A stretch of DNA of 7,049 nt from Christensenella sp. UBA1431 (GTDB taxonomy: Bacteria > Bacillota > Clostridia > Christensenellales > UBA1431): NCBI GenBank assembly GCA_002329665.1, contig DCTV01000073.1:6557-13605 (forward strand), read 5' to 3'. The stretch's first letter is position 1, and every line of letters starts with the position of its first letter. Below are positions 1-5,978 of the stretch, in pieces. Both the position numbers and the translations under genes were made by a program. Below the pieces are notes generated by a model, which was not told the origin of the DNA, did not search any database, and saw nothing but the letters and a program-made list of their open reading frames with translations.

Positions 1-1
1 C

Positions 2-139
2 CCCGTCAACGTCGCGATGGTTGCCTTCGCGGCCGGCTTCGTCCTTACGGCCTGGCCGGCCATCCGCGCCGGAGAGCGGAAGATCGCCCTCTCTCACGGG
101 GTCATAGACCGGCTCTTCAGGCGCTTCGGCCTCGGTTGA
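2..139 (+). CDS. C-terminal tail of an unidentified membrane protein (5' partial)
   Basis: An open frame enters from the left edge and ends at a TGA at 137-139, giving 45 residues. It starts with a hydrophobic stretch (VAMVAFAAGFVLTAWPAI) long enough for one membrane helix, followed by a basic tail (AGERKIALSHGVIDRLFRRFGLG) that would lie in the cytoplasm under the positive-inside rule. Codon use is GC-rich, like the rest of the window. The frame runs directly into a strong terminator hairpin at 202-235, which supports its being a real gene end. I do not recognise the family from this fragment. A transporter or other polytopic membrane protein is the simplest reading. It converges with the thiamine operon and is probably not part of it. 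Confidence 0.55.
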   Translation, partial: PVNVAMVAFAAGFVLTAWPAIRAGERKIALSHGVIDRLFRRFGLG

Positions 140-201
140 ACGGCTCGGACGCCAAACCGAAGTCTCCTTTTTCTAGCTGATGATAATTTCCTTATACTAT
201 G

Positions 202-235
202 AAAAGAAAACGGCGCGTGCGCGCCGTTTTCTTTT
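202..235. terminator. Bidirectional rho-independent terminator
   Basis: A perfect 16-bp inverted repeat (202-217 paired with 220-235) has a GC-rich core (CGGCGCG/CGCGCCG) flanked by an A-rich arm on one side and TTTTCTTTT on the other. Because the outer arms are A4GA4 and T4CT4, each strand presents a GC stem followed by a U-rich tract. The hairpin can therefore stop both the plus-strand gene ending at 139 and the minus-strand thiamine operon ending at 242. It fills the gap between these convergent genes. Confidence 0.9.
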
Positions 236-241
236 GCCGTG

Positions 242-979
242 CTAAAGCGAAAGCAGTTTCAGTATCTCCCTCTTGTGTTTGATGAACGTGTCGGACACGA
301 GGAAGTCGGGGCCGCGCGGACGGGGCCTATCGACCGCGATCTCGCTGGTGATGACGCCCGGCGGCCCGGTCATGATGTAGATCCTGTCCGATAGCAGTAT
401 CGCTTCGTCGATGTCGTGCGTGATGAAAAGGGTGGACATGCTGATGCGTTCCATCAGCGCGAGGTACCACCTGTGCATCGCGCTTTTTGTGATCGCGTCC
501 AGCGCCGAAAACGGCTCGTCCAGGAGCGCGACGTCGTGCGAGAACAGGTAGGTCCTTAAAAGCGCGGCGCGCTGTCGCATGCCGCCGGAAAGCTGCGACG
601 GATACTTCTTTTCCGTGCCCGCAAGGCCGAAGTCGGCGAAGTGGTCGAGCGCCTCGACCCTCGCCTTCTTCCGGGGTACGCCGCGTATGAACAGCGGCAG
701 CGCCACGTTGTCCAGCACCGTCAGGTGCTGCTGCAGCAGGTCTTTCTGCTGCATGTAGCTCACCCTGCCCGCATGGCCTGTGATGTCCTCTCCGTTGAGC
801 GTCACGCGCCCCTCGTCCGCCTGCAGCACTCCCGAGATCACGTTGAACAGCGTGCTCTTCCCGATCCCGCTCACGCCCAGCAGGCACACCAGCTCGTTTT
901 CGCCCAGGCTGAGGCTCACGTCCCTGATGATCTGTTCTCCGCCCATTCGCTTGGATATGTGCTTCGCCTCAAGCTTCAT
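242..979 (-). CDS. thiZ: ABC transporter ATPase, ThiZ-like (SsuB/TauB type), thiamine-precursor uptake
   Basis: This 245-residue ATPase is predicted to power the importer formed with the permease and lipoprotein encoded just upstream. All nucleotide-binding motifs are present: Walker A GVSGIGKST (35-43), Q-loop QQ (77-78), signature LSGGMRQR (130-137), Walker B VALLDEP (150-156), D-loop SALD (158-161) and H-loop H188 in ITHDIDEA. The length and the MTGPPG segment near residue 205 fit the nitrate/sulfonate/taurine (SsuB/TauB) ATPase group, to which ThiZ proteins belong. The ATG lies 14 nt after the stop of the lipoprotein gene, and its AAGGA-type ribosome binding site overlaps that stop codon, so translation is probably coupled. 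It is the last gene of the operon. The choice of ThiZ over SsuB rests mainly on the TPP riboswitch and the ThiY-like partner, since ATPase sequence alone does not reveal the substrate. Confidence 0.9.
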   Translation of the reverse strand: MKLEAKHISKRMGGEQIIRDVSLSLGENELVCLLGVSGIGKSTLFNVISGVLQADEGRVTLNGEDITGHAGRVSYMQQKDLLQQHLTVLDNVALPLFIRGVPRKKARVEALDHFADFGLAGTEKKYPSQLSGGMRQRAALLRTYLFSHDVALLDEPFSALDAITKSAMHRWYLALMERISMSTLFITHDIDEAILLSDRIYIMTGPPGVITSEIAVDRPRPRGPDFLVSDTFIKHKREILKLLSL

Positions 980-993
980 CTTCTGTCTGGTCC

Positions 994-1989
994 TTACTCA
1001 GGCAAATATTCGTTCGTGAACCCGCCTCCGGGCTCTATCTTGGTGGGAATCAGCTCGTTTTCGTACATCCAGCCGTAGAATGCGTCCCAGCGCGCCTGGT
1101 CGATGACGCCCCACCGGTCGGCTTCGGCCCTGTACTGCTCCGACATGTACTTCTGGCTTTCTGTCGCCAGTTCAGGGTCGACCCCGGAAGCGTGCTCAAT
1201 CAGTATCTTTGCGGCGTCGCCGGGGTTCTTAATCGCGTACTCGTATCCCTTGTCGCAGGCGGCCAAAAATGCCTTGGCGGTGTCCGGGTGCTCGTTAAGA
1301 TACGCGTTGCTCGAAGCGATCACCGGCGTGTAGAAATCCAGCACCGGGTCGATGTCCTTGAAATAGAAATAGTTCGTGTCAAGATCCGCCAGTTCTGCCG
1401 CGATGCCTTCCCAGCCGTAGTAGATCCATACCGCGTCCACGTTGGCCTGCAGCGCGGAAACGACGTCGGTCACCGTGGCCGGCACCATTTCCACCTTCTC
1501 GAAATCCCCTCCGTCCTTGGTGATGACCTGCTTGAGTATCGCCTTTTCAACGGGCGTGTCCCACGTGGCGTAAACCTTGTTCTCCATGTCCTTGGGGGAA
1601 TCGATTCCATCTTCCTTCAGCGAGATGATGCCCGATGTGTTGTGCTGCAAAATGGCGGCGACCGCCTTTACGTCCATCGGGGTAGTGCTCGTTATGGCTT
1701 CCGCGATGTTCTCCTGGAAGGTCACGCAGAACTGCGCCTTACCGGACGCGACCAGAGGCAGGGCGCCTTCCTCGGGCGGCTGAATGATCTCTACGTCGAG
1801 CCCCGCGTCGGCGAAATACCCTTTTTCCAGCGCCACATACACGCCCGTGTGGTTGGTGTTCGGCGTCCAGTCCAGCACGAACGTGACCTTCTCGGCTCCG
1901 TCGGCCTGTTCCCCGCCTCCCGCCGTCTGGCAGGCGCTAAGGCCCAGCAGCATCATAAGGGCCGCAAGTATCACGGCGATTTTTTTCAT
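994..1989 (-). CDS. thiY: ThiY-like substrate-binding lipoprotein (NMT1/THI5 family)
   Basis: This 331-residue protein is predicted to be a membrane-anchored receptor outside the cell for a thiamine pyrimidine precursor (HMP or its formylaminopyrimidine relative). The N-terminus is a lipoprotein signal: MKK, a hydrophobic core, then lipobox LSAC with the acylated Cys at 20, followed by a flexible Gly-rich linker. The mature part starts with VTFVLDWTPNTNHTGVYVA (DWTPNTNHTG at 40-49), a hallmark of ThiY and the NMT1/THI5 fold. Later typical segments include LQHNTSGI (114-121) and DAVWIYYGWEGI (185-196), whose aromatic residues are suited to stacking on a pyrimidine. The length is normal for the family. 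The ATG is preceded by a purine-rich AAGGGAAGGG site. It sits 15 nt after the permease gene and 14 nt before the ATPase gene. The exact ligand is inferred from family and riboswitch context. No tenA salvage gene is in the window to distinguish HMP from formylaminopyrimidine. Confidence 0.9.
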   Translation of the reverse strand: MKKIAVILAALMMLLGLSACQTAGGGEQADGAEKVTFVLDWTPNTNHTGVYVALEKGYFADAGLDVEIIQPPEEGALPLVASGKAQFCVTFQENIAEAITSTTPMDVKAVAAILQHNTSGIISLKEDGIDSPKDMENKVYATWDTPVEKAILKQVITKDGGDFEKVEMVPATVTDVVSALQANVDAVWIYYGWEGIAAELADLDTNYFYFKDIDPVLDFYTPVIASSNAYLNEHPDTAKAFLAACDKGYEYAIKNPGDAAKILIEHASGVDPELATESQKYMSEQYRAEADRWGVIDQARWDAFYGWMYENELIPTKIEPGGGFTNEYLPE

Positions 1990-2004
1990 TACTATCCCTT
2001 CCCT

Positions 2005-2808
2005 TCATGAGTTGTCCTGCGCGCCGCCCTCCGCGGCGCGCTGCACGCGCTCCGGTTCCCTCCACGGCATCATGCGGCGCTCCAGCAGGTCCACGCACTT
2101 CATCAAAATCAGGCTGATGGCGACGACCAGGATGATCACCGCGAACATCTTGTCGTACGAATAGGAGTTGCGGACCCGGGTCATGTACACGCCCAGGCCG
2201 CCTTTCCCGCCCAGCCATTCCGCGATCACGCCGCCGACCACGGCATAGGCAGCCGAGATGCGCAGGCCCGCGAAGAAACCCGGCAGCGCGTTGGGGAGCT
2301 TGATGTAGCGGTAGATCTGCGACTTCTTGGCGCCCATCGCCCGCATGAGGCTCAGCGCGTCCGTGTCCGACGAGCGGAACCCGCTCAGCAGGGCGACCGT
2401 CATCGGGAAAAAGCACACGAGCACCACCAGCACGATCTTGGGCTCCATGTTGTATCCGAACCACAGCACCAGAAGCGGCGCGAGGGCCACGGGCGGGATC
2501 GTCTGCGTGACCACCAAAACCGGGTGCACCATCTTGTACAGGGGTTCGAAACGGTCCATCAGCAGCGCTATGGAAAAGGCCAGCACGATGCTGATGCCCA
2601 GGCCCGCGAACGCCTCGGTGAGCGTGATCGACGCGTGCCCCATCAATTCGGAAAACGAGCCGACAAACGCGCTGACGACGGTGACCGGCGAAGGCAGCAT
2701 GTACGATTGCACCAGGCCGGTCGAACTGACCAGGTGCCAGAGCAGAACGAGCCCTATTAACAGCGCTGCCGGATACAGCCTATTGCTGATGTTTCGCAAC
2801 TTTTTCAT
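2005..2808 (-). CDS. thiX: ABC transporter permease, ThiX-like (SsuC/TauC type)
   Basis: This 267-residue inner-membrane permease is predicted to form the channel for the ThiY ligand. It has about six hydrophobic helices: roughly 11-29, 62-84, 95-118, 124-143, 183-200 and 221-240. The cytoplasmic EAA-type coupling loop lies near 150-180 (LMRAMGAKKSQIYRYIKLP, with the conserved Gly at 159) and docks on the ATPase. The LPSPVTV segment after the first helix is typical of SsuC/TauC-like permeases. The C-terminal tail (about 245-267) is charged and probably disordered. Its ATG lies 29 nt inside the end of the thiamine-binding-protein gene. The upstream sequence (GGGTTTGGACTATCG) holds only a weak ribosome binding site, so translation is probably coupled to the preceding gene. 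No good alternative start is visible downstream of the overlap. Confidence 0.88.
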   Translation of the reverse strand: MKKLRNISNRLYPAALLIGLVLLWHLVSSTGLVQSYMLPSPVTVVSAFVGSFSELMGHASITLTEAFAGLGISIVLAFSIALLMDRFEPLYKMVHPVLVVTQTIPPVALAPLLVLWFGYNMEPKIVLVVLVCFFPMTVALLSGFRSSDTDALSLMRAMGAKKSQIYRYIKLPNALPGFFAGLRISAAYAVVGGVIAEWLGGKGGLGVYMTRVRNSYSYDKMFAVIILVVAISLILMKCVDLLERRMMPWREPERVQRAAEGGAQDNS

Positions 2809-3076
2809 CGATAGTCCAAACCCCGCCCCCCGGCCTGTAATGGAGCTTTACATAGGACATTACACTCGGAGCGCCTTCTTCGATACAGATGAGCTGGCAT
2901 TGTTTTACGATCTCCATCAGCTCGTCGAACCCGCCCTCCACGGTCGTCTCGAACGGGCCGACGAAGACCTTCAGGCCTGTCGACCTGAGATACGCGATCA
3001 CCTTGTCCACGATACGGAGAACCTCATCGCCCTCCACCGACGGCAGTACCTGGATGGCCACGCTGGCGTCAATCAT
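2780..3076 (-). CDS. MTH1187/YkoF-type thiamine-binding protein (Thiamine_BP, formerly DUF77)
   Basis: This 98-residue cytoplasmic protein is the first gene of the thiamine operon. Its sequence (ASVAIQVLPSVEGDEVLRIVD, then YLRSTGLKVFVGPFETTVEG, then the YVKLHYR segment) matches the MTH1187/YkoF family, small ferredoxin-like domains that bind thiamine or related pyrimidines. It covers a single domain of normal length, whereas B. subtilis YkoF has two copies in tandem. GPFETTVEGGFDEL (40-53) is the most recognisable signature. There is no signal peptide, so it should act inside the cell, perhaps as a buffer, carrier or sensor of imported substrate. Its biochemical role in such operons is not settled. 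The start is secure: a perfect AAGGAGG lies at 3084-3090, 7 nt before the ATG. It overlaps the permease gene by 29 nt. Confidence 0.88.
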   Translation of the reverse strand: MIDASVAIQVLPSVEGDEVLRIVDKVIAYLRSTGLKVFVGPFETTVEGGFDELMEIVKQCQLICIEEGAPSVMSYVKLHYRPGGGVWTIDEKVAKHQQ

Positions 3077-3083
3077 ATGCTAT

Positions 3084-3090
3084 CCTCCTT
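3084..3090 (-). promoter_or_regulatory. Strong ribosome binding site of the thiamine operon
   Basis: AAGGAGG lies 7 nt upstream of the ATG at 3076 and downstream of the riboswitch terminator. The terminator hairpin does not include this site. This favours control by transcription termination over masking of the ribosome binding site. Confidence 0.85.
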
Positions 3091-3099
3091 TCCGAAATT

Positions 3100-3127
3100 A
3101 AAAAACCTTCCGTGCGAACGGAAGGTT
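3100..3127 (-). terminator. Riboswitch-controlled intrinsic terminator
   Basis: Read on the minus strand, a perfect 10-bp stem (AACCTTCCGT paired with ACGGAAGGTT; 3118-3127 with 3104-3113) closes a 4-nt TCGC loop. It is followed by a run of T residues (3105 to 3100, two of which are within the stem). It lies between the TPP aptamer and the first gene. When TPP binds the aptamer this hairpin should form and stop transcription before the operon. Its ascending arm with the preceding base (CAACCT on the minus strand, 3123-3128) is exactly complementary to AGGTTG at 3240-3245, the 5' strand of aptamer helix P1. That gives an obvious antiterminator. Confidence 0.9.
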
Positions 3128-3156
3128 GAAGCCTTTGAGACAATCCGACGTGCTTA

Positions 3157-3246
3157 AAGGTTTCCTCCGCTAGCATTAACTAGATCAGGTCTGTGGGTCG
3201 GAAACGATCGTTTCCCTCTCAGCCGGACATCCAGCTCCCCAACCTA
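3157..3246 (-). ncRNA. TPP riboswitch (THI element)
   Basis: The minus strand carries all the conserved parts of a thiamine pyrophosphate aptamer: GGGG after the P1 strand (3236-3240 region), the CTGAGA pyrimidine sensor (3217-3222), ACCTGATCTAG (3180-3190) and AATGCTAGCG (3168-3177), which form the pyrophosphate-sensing helices. P1 can pair AGGTT (3241-3245) with AACCT (3158-3162). P5 forms from the two CTAG copies. An optional P3a hairpin comes from a perfect 16-nt palindrome at 3200-3215. The aptamer lies about 80 nt upstream of the thiamine-binding-protein gene, with an intrinsic terminator in between, so it is predicted to be an OFF switch acting on transcription. It controls the whole four-gene operon. 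Confidence 0.95.
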
Positions 3247-3259
3247 TTGGATTGTATTC

Positions 3260-3288
3260 ATGATATATCACGGCCTGCGTTCTGTCAA
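3260..3288 (-). promoter_or_regulatory. Sigma-70-type promoter of the thiamine operon
   Basis: On the minus strand a consensus -35 TTGACA (3283-3288) is separated by exactly 17 bp from a near-consensus -10 TATCAT (3260-3265). The predicted transcription start is near 3253, just upstream of the riboswitch P1 strand, giving a leader of about 177 nt. An overlapping -10 alternative, TATATC, gives a 15-bp spacer and is less likely. Confidence 0.75.
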
Positions 3289-3342
3289 ATGAATACTGGC
3301 GTTTTTTTCATGTGCTGAGGAAAAAATTTCCCTTATCCTGTC

Positions 3343-3362
3343 CGCATGTGCAAATACATGCG
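3343..3362. repeat. Short inverted repeat downstream of the MerR gene
   Basis: CGCATGT (3343-3349) and ACATGCG (3356-3362) can form a 7-bp stem with a 6-nt loop, about 40 nt beyond the MerR stop codon. On the minus strand it is not followed directly by a T tract; the nearest T6 run is about 20 nt further on. It is therefore at best an atypical or weak terminator, or a protein-binding site. The rest of 3290-3400 shows no gene or other structure. Confidence 0.3.
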
Positions 3363-3400
3363 CGATTCTTTCATCTTTTCTCTTATTGAGGCGTTCACCT

Positions 3401-4177
3401 TTAGGTTTTTACGGCGCTATTATCGCGTTGGGGATACCTTTCGCGTAGTGCGTCGCGGATGAACTCGGCGAGCCCGGGGGCGATCGCGTCGAAGAACGCT
3501 TTGAAGCGCCCGTCCTCCACGTACATCTCGCCAAGCCCCCTGAGGGCACAGTCCGGGTAATCCCCGAAGCGGCGGATGTAGGCCGCGAAGCGGTCGATAC
3601 CCTCCTGTACGGACGGCGCGCCGGGGGGCAGGTGCATCAGCCCCGCGAGCGTTTCGTATACGGCCTGGCCCTCCTTTTGCAGGCGTTCGTATTGGTCGCG
3701 GTCCATTTGGGCGATCACGGCGTTGCTCCTGTTTACCGCCTCGTCCCCGTAACGGCTGCGTATCTCTTCGCCGTATTTTTCCTCGTTCTCCTTTACGACG
3801 CGTTTCCCGAATCCCTCGAATATCTCGTTTGCGCTCAATTGTTTGCCTCCTTCCATGGCCCGTAACGTACGGTCGATGTTGCAGATCAAAAGGCTCAGGC
3901 GCCCCCGCCGGCGCACGAGTTCCTTCCTGTGCGCGCGCAGCGCCCCGGCGGCGTCGAAGCCTTCGTCGCCGAGTATGCGCTTTATCTGTTTGAGCGGCAG
4001 GCCTGCCTCGCGGAAGAAGAGGATCTGCTGGAGGCGCATCAGGGCCGCTTCGTCATACAGACGGTAGCCCGCGTCCGAAACCGCGCTCGGGCGGAGCAGG
4101 CCGATGCTGTCGTAGTGGTGGAGCGTGCGCACGGTGACCCCTGCGATTTCTGCGACCTGTTTGACCGTCATGGGCAT
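3401..4177 (-). CDS. MerR-family regulator with TipAS-like drug-sensing domain
   Basis: This 258-residue cytoplasmic DNA-binding activator is predicted to sense small hydrophobic or antibiotic-like molecules. The N-terminal MerR domain starts MTVKQVAEIAGVTVRTLHHYDSIG (3-26), with the winged-helix segment SDAGYRLYDE (34-43) and a dimerisation helix around 75-110. Residues about 115-250 match the TipAS (antibiotic-recognition) domain, including YPDCALRGLGEMYVEDGRF (207-225). The length fits TipAL/Mta/SkgA-type proteins. I chose the ATG at 4177 because GAGGTGA (4183-4189) lies 5 nt before it. A longer frame from an ATG at 4207 would begin inside the promoter spacer, upstream of the predicted transcription start. 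The promoter layout suggests autoactivation. No efflux or resistance gene adjoins it, so its regulon cannot be told from the window. Confidence 0.88.
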   Translation of the reverse strand: MPMTVKQVAEIAGVTVRTLHHYDSIGLLRPSAVSDAGYRLYDEAALMRLQQILFFREAGLPLKQIKRILGDEGFDAAGALRAHRKELVRRRGRLSLLICNIDRTLRAMEGGKQLSANEIFEGFGKRVVKENEEKYGEEIRSRYGDEAVNRSNAVIAQMDRDQYERLQKEGQAVYETLAGLMHLPPGAPSVQEGIDRFAAYIRRFGDYPDCALRGLGEMYVEDGRFKAFFDAIAPGLAEFIRDALRERYPQRDNSAVKT

Positions 4178-4182
4178 AAATA

Positions 4183-4189
4183 TCACCTC
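4183..4189 (-). promoter_or_regulatory. Ribosome binding site that fixes the MerR start
   Basis: GAGGTGA on the minus strand, 5 nt before the ATG at 4177, closely matches the anti-16S consensus. It sits at or very near the predicted 5' end of the transcript, so the leader is extremely short. It supports the 258-residue form over the ATG 30 nt upstream. Confidence 0.75.
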
Positions 4190-4195
4190 ACGCCC

Positions 4196-4226
4196 ACAAT
4201 ACACCATAACGCAACGTGAGGGTCAA
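4196..4226 (-). promoter_or_regulatory. MerR-type promoter/operator with 19-bp spacer
   Basis: On the minus strand a -35 TTGACC (4221-4226) and a -10 TATTGT (4196-4201) are separated by 19 bp. This over-long spacer is the hallmark of promoters that MerR proteins activate by twisting the DNA. An imperfect dyad covers 4203-4223 and is centred on TTG at 4212-4214. It has CCCTCACG on one side and CGTTATGG on the other, and 7 of the 9 arm positions are complementary. The left arm resembles the CCTCACGT half-site common in operators of TipA-like MerR regulators. The predicted start is near 4189. The regulator presumably controls its own gene from here. Confidence 0.7.
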
Positions 4227-4241
4227 TGCTTTTTTTGCGTT

Positions 4242-5978
4242 TCAGGGGCTTTTACGCTCAAGAAGGACCGTGTTTTCCCCGAAGCGCCGGACCACTCTGA
4301 AGCTCTTGCGGATGTACGCGTCGATATCGGGCGCGTAGGCCGAAAAAGCAAGCCCGTCGATATTTATCTCGTCATAGAGCGCGAACCGCACTTTTTTGGA
4401 TTCCAGCGCCTCGATCACCTCCCGCTCGACCGCTTCGTTCACGCTGCCGACGATGATGTTTTTATAGCGCACCGGGTTCTCGACGCCGGCAAGTTGATAC
4501 AGGAGCGAGGACGCCGGGTAGACAAACACTTTTTCGCCCTGGCCCGCCGCGTTTTCCAGCGCCCGGACGATGGGCGGCAAGCGGTTCGCGTCGTGCGCGC
4601 TGACCCGCACCGGCGCGACTTTTTCCCAAGGCACGCCGTAGGTCTTAAATAAGGCCGCGTCCAGCCGCGCGCTCCCCGCCGCCGCGCACAGCAGCAGGGC
4701 CGCCGCGGCCCCGGCCGCCGCCCACCTTCTGGGCGCCTTCAGGGCCAGCCATATCAGGTACCCCAGAAGCAGCAGCGCGAACACGAACGACGTGCGCCCC
4801 TTGTTGATACTCGCGCGTTCGAAGTTCTGCATGAGCGCCGCCAGCGCGAAGAACAAAAGCAGCCCGAGCCTGGCGTCCGGGCGTTTTTTTACGGCGGAGC
4901 GGATCAACGCGGCCGCGCCCGCCGCCGCGATGGCGATATGGGCGTAGAAGATGAACGCGTACGCGTCCGTTTCCGTCGCCCAGTCGAACGAACGCGGCAC
5001 GGCCGGGAGCGCGGGCGGCAACGCGGTGGCCGCGCCGAAACTCGTGAGCGGAAGCACGACGCTCTGCTCCACGAAGGCGCCGGCCGACCCCGTGACGGCG
5101 AGGTACGCGGCGAAAGCGGCGGCGGTGCCCAACAGGCCCGCGAAAAACGGCATCAAAAAGACCCTGAGGGGCTTTGGCGTCCCCAGGGCGGCGCCGCTTC
5201 CAGCTACGCCCGTCAGGGTTTTGTTCTTATTGGACCAGTATCCGAATGCGGCCGACGCCAGCGCCGCCGCGAAAAAATAGACGCCCAGCGTCTGCTTCGT
5301 CAGCCCGGACAGCGCGACCGAGACGCCGGCCAACGCCGCCCAAAAGGGTTTGCGGTCCGTGAAATATCCGTAGATGGAAAAGAGCGCCAGCAGCCCGAAC
5401 GCGACGGCCAGCCATCCGTAGGTGAAGAACGCGAACCAGAGTCCCGCGGAGAGGGTCAGCACGGCCAGCCAGGTCATAGCGGCCGCGAGCGGGTGCCCGG
5501 TCATCCGGTGCACGATGCAGCCCGAGCCGGCGCAGACCAGCGCCATCGTTAGGCCCATGAACCAGCGCAGCGTCCAGACGGAGAGGCCGAAAACCTTCGC
5601 GAACGGGAAAGCCGCGAAAAACAGGCCGGGGGTCAGCATGGAAGACGTGTCCGAATAGAGTATGCCGCCTTCGAGCATGCCGGAAAGCGTGCCGATGGTG
5701 AAGCCCTCGTCCAGCAGGTTCAGCCCGAAGCGCGCGTTGGCCATGATGCACGCGGCGGAGACCGCGAAGGCGAACGCCCAGGGCGCGATAGACGGCAGCG
5801 CGGCGGCGCGCAGCGAGAACCCGAGCAGGGCCGCCGCGGCAAGGAGCGTACCGAGTACCCACACGGACCCCATCGCGTAGTCCGCCGCTTGCGCCACGAA
5901 AAGCGCAAACACAAAAAACAGCGCCATCGATGCGATCCATAGAGTTGTCCGTTTCAAATCAGTCGCTGTTTTTATCAT
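4242..5978 (-). CDS. Polytopic membrane protein, probable GT-C/GT39-like glycosyltransferase
   Basis: From the ATG at 5978 this is a 578-residue membrane protein. About ten hydrophobic segments lie between residues 13 and 435, followed by a soluble C-terminal part (about 440-578) likely outside the membrane. After the second or third helix comes NLLDEG (87-92), then GGILYSDTSSMLTPGLFF (104-121). This resembles the first extracytoplasmic loop of GT39/ArnT-like lipid-linked-sugar transferases, where an acidic pair is catalytic and a YxD...PG segment follows. GLTKQT (225-230) and a C-terminal GEKVFVYPASSLLYQLAG (481-498) are also usual in that group. The acceptor and sugar are unknown. The start is uncertain: a TTG 12 nt upstream lacks a ribosome binding site, and the GAGG before the ATG at 5978 is directly adjacent. 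The gene overlaps the preceding one by 20 nt, so coupled translation is likely. The protein is very Ala-rich. Confidence 0.68.
   Translation of the reverse strand: MIKTATDLKRTTLWIASMALFFVFALFVAQAADYAMGSVWVLGTLLAAAALLGFSLRAAALPSIAPWAFAFAVSAACIMANARFGLNLLDEGFTIGTLSGMLEGGILYSDTSSMLTPGLFFAAFPFAKVFGLSVWTLRWFMGLTMALVCAGSGCIVHRMTGHPLAAAMTWLAVLTLSAGLWFAFFTYGWLAVAFGLLALFSIYGYFTDRKPFWAALAGVSVALSGLTKQTLGVYFFAAALASAAFGYWSNKNKTLTGVAGSGAALGTPKPLRVFLMPFFAGLLGTAAAFAAYLAVTGSAGAFVEQSVVLPLTSFGAATALPPALPAVPRSFDWATETDAYAFIFYAHIAIAAAGAAALIRSAVKKRPDARLGLLLFFALAALMQNFERASINKGRTSFVFALLLLGYLIWLALKAPRRWAAAGAAAALLLCAAAGSARLDAALFKTYGVPWEKVAPVRVSAHDANRLPPIVRALENAAGQGEKVFVYPASSLLYQLAGVENPVRYKNIIVGSVNEAVEREVIEALESKKVRFALYDEINIDGLAFSAYAPDIDAYIRKSFRVVRRFGENTVLLERKSP

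Noticed and set aside
1192..2010. 272-codon plus-strand frame opposite the lipoprotein gene
   Set aside because: The minus-strand product is an unmistakable ThiY-like lipoprotein. The plus-strand translation is rich in Arg, His and Val in the manner of an antisense shadow.
2327..3157. Long open frame on the plus strand opposite the permease, the thiamine-binding-protein gene and the riboswitch terminator
   Set aside because: It runs antisense to well-recognised genes and into structured RNA leader. Its translation has no recognisable domain, and GC-rich codon bias commonly opens such shadow frames.
3200..3215. Perfect 16-nt palindrome as a possible repressor-binding site
   Set aside because: It lies exactly where the optional P3a hairpin of the TPP aptamer belongs, which explains the symmetry without a protein.
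4178..4207. N-terminal extension of the MerR protein from the ATG at 4207
   Set aside because: This ATG falls within the promoter spacer, upstream of the predicted transcription start, and the added residues are not part of the MerR fold. The ATG at 4177 has a strong ribosome binding site.
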